DNA from: a virus
Virus record (IMG/VR): IMGVR_UViG_3300041809_000312
Location: 1 to 39,458 of that record
DNA length: 39,458 nt
Reading direction: 5' to 3' (one strand)
Position 1 is the first letter of the stretch, and every line of letters starts with the position of its first letter. Under the pieces are notes generated by a model. The model was not told the origin of the DNA. It made no database searches and saw only the letters and a program-made list of their open reading frames with translations. The position numbers and the translations under genes are program-made. This document shows positions 37,468-39,458 of this stretch, one piece after another.

Positions 37468-38880
37468 ATGACACCATCACCAGATTTTACTCAAAGATCA
37501 GCTCAAGGATTAAAAGGGCCTGTTAGTGGTAATGGTATCGTTGATTTTCTTCGTCCTATTTTAGGAAATCTAGTAGGTGGTGCTGCTGCAACAGGTGTTA
37601 CTGCTATTCCTGGTGTTGGTCAAAGTGGTGCCGCACAGGTTGCAGCTAATACACAAGGTTATACTGCTATGGATACTTTGATGCAATATTTAAAAACGCC
37701 TGCTCCATCTTCTTTAGGAGAAGCCGTCACGGAAGGTGAAGCTCAGGCTGTTACAAATGCTATTGCAGGACGGCTCGTAAAAAGTGTCTTTAGTGGAATT
37801 GGAGCTATTCGTAATGCAGAACAGCCTGAAATTTTTTTACACAAACCAACTACAAGTCAGGCGATGGATGCTTATGGACATCATATACTTGCTACAGGGG
37901 CACGTTTTGCAGAAGATTTTGGTGCTGCTGGAACAAAAAGTGAAGCATTAGATCGTGCGGGTGCTGCCGGATTCTCACAAGCTCTAAGATATGTAAATGC
38001 TATAAATGGTCGCATGGCTAATACTAATGTCGATCCAGTTAAGTTAGCTGATAAAATTAGAGACGAATTAACTAATGGCTTTGAACCTGTTGAGAGTGTT
38101 CCTACTAAATATAAATCATGGGGACCATCTTTTAAAGCTAATCCAGATGTTAATATAGGAGGACAACAGCTTCAGCTAACTAAAGAAGCCTCTGATCTTT
38201 TAAATAATGGTTCACCTGCTTTTACTGCTATTGATAAGGTAATTGCAGATCCCGATAAACTCAGTAAAGTTTTAGCTGTGGATCAGTTACAAGGTGGTGG
38301 TAGTAACTTACGTAAAGATTTACAAGCATATCAATTTATGCGTATGTTCAATGATGCTGTTACGAAACGTGCAGCTAATTCATCTGATCCTGCTACTAAT
38401 GTACTTAGATTAGATCCCGATAAGATCAAAGATGTGTGGGAAGATTCGGATCTTAAAACAAGTCTTGATAAACTTTGGGGAACTAAAGGCAGAGAAAGTG
38501 TTACTAAGTTTATCAATACAATATCACAAACACAAACCGATCAAAGTTCATATCTTGGTAGACGTGCGGTTTGGTTAATGTCGGGTGGTATGGGTTTGAG
38601 TGGTATAATGGGATTACTTAGTGGTAATATTAGTTTACCGGCTGGTGCTGTTGGACTTTATGCAGGATCTAATGTTTTAGGTAGAATGCTTACTAAACCT
38701 GGAGTTGCAGAAATACTAACAAAGATGGCTAATGGTACAGCACTTGATGAAGGAAAACAATTTACTGCACGTATGATAACTAATTCACTTCAAGGTGCCG
38801 GTAATGTTGCTATTATCGGATCTGACGGTAAGAAGCAATGGGGTCATATTGAGGATGGTAAGTTCATAGAAAATAAGTAG
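37468..38880 (+). CDS. Large internal virion (ejection) protein, 470 aa
   Basis: The protein starts two bases after the previous stop. Residues about 25-60 (FLRPILGNLVGGAAATGVTA) and 370-400 (AVWLMSGGMGLSGIMGLLSG) are glycine-rich hydrophobic segments that could cross a membrane. The remainder is soluble and helical. Gene order suggests the third ejection protein. The second hydrophobic pair (SGNISLPAGAVGLYAGSNVL) is also compatible with transmembrane helices. No transglycosylase motif was seen. Confidence 0.7.
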   Translation: MTPSPDFTQRSAQGLKGPVSGNGIVDFLRPILGNLVGGAAATGVTAIPGVGQSGAAQVAANTQGYTAMDTLMQYLKTPAPSSLGEAVTEGEAQAVTNAIAGRLVKSVFSGIGAIRNAEQPEIFLHKPTTSQAMDAYGHHILATGARFAEDFGAAGTKSEALDRAGAAGFSQALRYVNAINGRMANTNVDPVKLADKIRDELTNGFEPVESVPTKYKSWGPSFKANPDVNIGGQQLQLTKEASDLLNNGSPAFTAIDKVIADPDKLSKVLAVDQLQGGGSNLRKDLQAYQFMRMFNDAVTKRAANSSDPATNVLRLDPDKIKDVWEDSDLKTSLDKLWGTKGRESVTKFINTISQTQTDQSSYLGRRAVWLMSGGMGLSGIMGLLSGNISLPAGAVGLYAGSNVLGRMLTKPGVAEILTKMANGTALDEGKQFTARMITNSLQGAGNVAIIGSDGKKQWGHIEDGKFIENK

Positions 38881-38888
38881 GATGCCCG

Positions 38889-39161
38889 ATGGCTCTTGAT
38901 GAAAATTGGATGCAGTATGATTTATCTGCTGAACGAGAAAGCGGCGACTATCAGTTTTTAGGTGATTCAACCTGTATAGCCGCCGCTAAATTCAGTATGG
39001 TCAACAAAACACTAACTATACGATTTGAGGATGGTAGTGAGTATGAGTATTATGGTGTTCACCCATTTGTATGGTATAACCTAAATCGCGTGACGTCCAG
39101 GGGTTGGTTCTTCAATAAGAACATACGTAACGCGGGTTATGAGTTTTCACGCATCAGCTAA
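38889..39161 (+). CDS. KTSC-domain protein, 90 aa
   Basis: Residues 25-90 match the small KTSC fold: a strand with KFSMVNKTLTIRFEDGSEYE, then YYGVHPFVWYNLNRVTSRGW and FFNKNIRNAGYEFSRIS. In other proteins KTSC domains sit at the ends of lysyl-tRNA synthetases or stand alone in phages and bacteria, with no established reaction. It is the last rightward gene and overlaps the last leftward gene tail to tail by eight bases. Confidence 0.8.
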   Translation: MALDENWMQYDLSAERESGDYQFLGDSTCIAAAKFSMVNKTLTIRFEDGSEYEYYGVHPFVWYNLNRVTSRGWFFNKNIRNAGYEFSRIS

Positions 39162-39309
39162 TCAAGTAAAATCCTTTCTCCCGAGCCTCTTCCCAGTTAG
39201 CAAATATCCAAAACTTACCTTGAAAATATATCTTAATTCGGGCTGGCTTGCGTGGCATGTGAGCTTCTTTGGATTTACCACACTTTAAGCAAGCATTTCT
39301 AACAGACAT
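39154..39309 (-). CDS. Last gene of the left arm, CxxC protein, 51 aa
   Basis: I choose the ATG at 39309 because AAAGGTG lies upstream. A GTG at 39354 overlapping the stop of the DUF3987-like gene would add 15 residues. The product has ACLKCGKSKEAH, a zinc-knuckle-like beginning, then a beta and aromatic part (RIKIYFQGKFWIFANWEEAR). No family recognised. Its stop overlaps that of the rightward KTSC gene. Confidence 0.65.
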   Translation of the reverse strand: MSVRNACLKCGKSKEAHMPRKPARIKIYFQGKFWIFANWEEAREKGFYLIS

Positions 39310-39350
39310 ACTAGCACCTTTTTCTTCACTTTGGATAAAGGTACAGGGAC

Positions 39351-39458
39351 TCACGACTGAATCCCCATTACATCTAAAGCTACTTTAGTTAATTGTAAAT
39401 ATTGACCATCCTTCATTTCATGAATTCTCAACATTCCTCCCTGTTCTAAACCAACAAT
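39351..39458 (-). CDS. DUF3987-like protein, C-terminal end (continues from 1-1113)
   Basis: The frame runs in from the window edge and stops at a TGA (39353-39351). Codon phase at 39429-39431 is identical to that at 1-3, so these 36 codons (ten of them in the repeated 30 bases) are the missing C-terminus, including DGQYLQLTKVALDVMGIQS, a winged-helix-like ending. The gene is whole in the circular genome. Confidence 0.8.
   Translation of the reverse strand: MVGLEQGGMLRIHEMKDGQYLQLTKVALDVMGIQS
39429..39458. repeat. Terminal direct repeat, right copy
   Basis: Identical to positions 1-30. It is either an assembler overlap of a circular contig or the end of a terminally redundant genome. Confidence 0.95.

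Noticed and set aside
1-39458. CRISPR array, tRNA genes, insertion sequences, integrase, ParA/ParB
   Set aside because: I looked for evenly spaced repeats, cloverleaf-like ends, transposase, recombinase and partition motifs and found none. Weak tRNA-like folds cannot be excluded without a dedicated scan.

Overview
This window reads as one complete genome of a short-tailed (podovirus-like) bacteriophage. The same 30 bases occur at positions 1-30 and 39429-39458, and a leftward gene reads in phase through that junction. The natural unit is therefore about 39,428 bp, either circular or terminally redundant, cut inside a gene. No rRNA, tRNA, CRISPR array, transposase, integrase, repressor or phage RNA polymerase was recognised. 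Coding density is very high, with many ATGA, GTGA and TAATG overlaps. The host is unknown. Consensus-type promoters (TTGACA, extended -10) and AAGGAG ribosome sites are present. Several phage proteins carry signal peptides ending in Ala-Gln. This combination fits a Gram-negative-like host, but I cannot name a phylum.

There are two transcription arms that diverge from a roughly 600 bp non-coding control region at 12361-12961. The left arm (minus strand, 12360 down through the junction to 39154) is the replication, recombination and counter-defence arm. It holds an SNF2-type helicase, a PD-(D/E)XK nuclease with Cys clusters, a Sak4-like ATPase, a probable SSB, a family A DNA polymerase with a uracil-DNA-glycosylase-like front domain, a DUF1599-like protein, a DUF3987-like P-loop protein across the junction, and many small zinc-binding or unknown proteins. 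It also encodes a close match to the Acb2/Tad1 hairpin domain, the anti-CBASS cyclic-oligonucleotide sponge.

The right arm (plus strand, 12962-39161) starts with small unknown genes and a non-coding stretch holding a parS-like palindrome and several RNA hairpins. It continues with a probable small terminase, a block of exported or membrane proteins (a holin candidate, a Cys-rich secreted protein, a pair of secreted paralogues), and then the virion module. That module contains large terminase, portal, scaffold, major capsid, a capsid-associated protein, a glycosyltransferase plus methyltransferase pair, a beta-helical tailspike, fibre-like proteins, two adaptors, a tail nozzle, three ejection-type proteins and a KTSC-domain protein. 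The two arms end tail to tail, overlapping by 8 bases near 39158.

The most interesting points are the Acb2-like gene, the parS-like site in a structured non-coding segment, the exported-protein cassette with a shared Ala-Gln cleavage signature, the symmetric control region (an 18-base direct repeat at each edge, a 14-bp AT palindrome, operator-like motifs on the leftward promoter), a 26-residue membrane micro-protein, and the lack of any recognisable endolysin.
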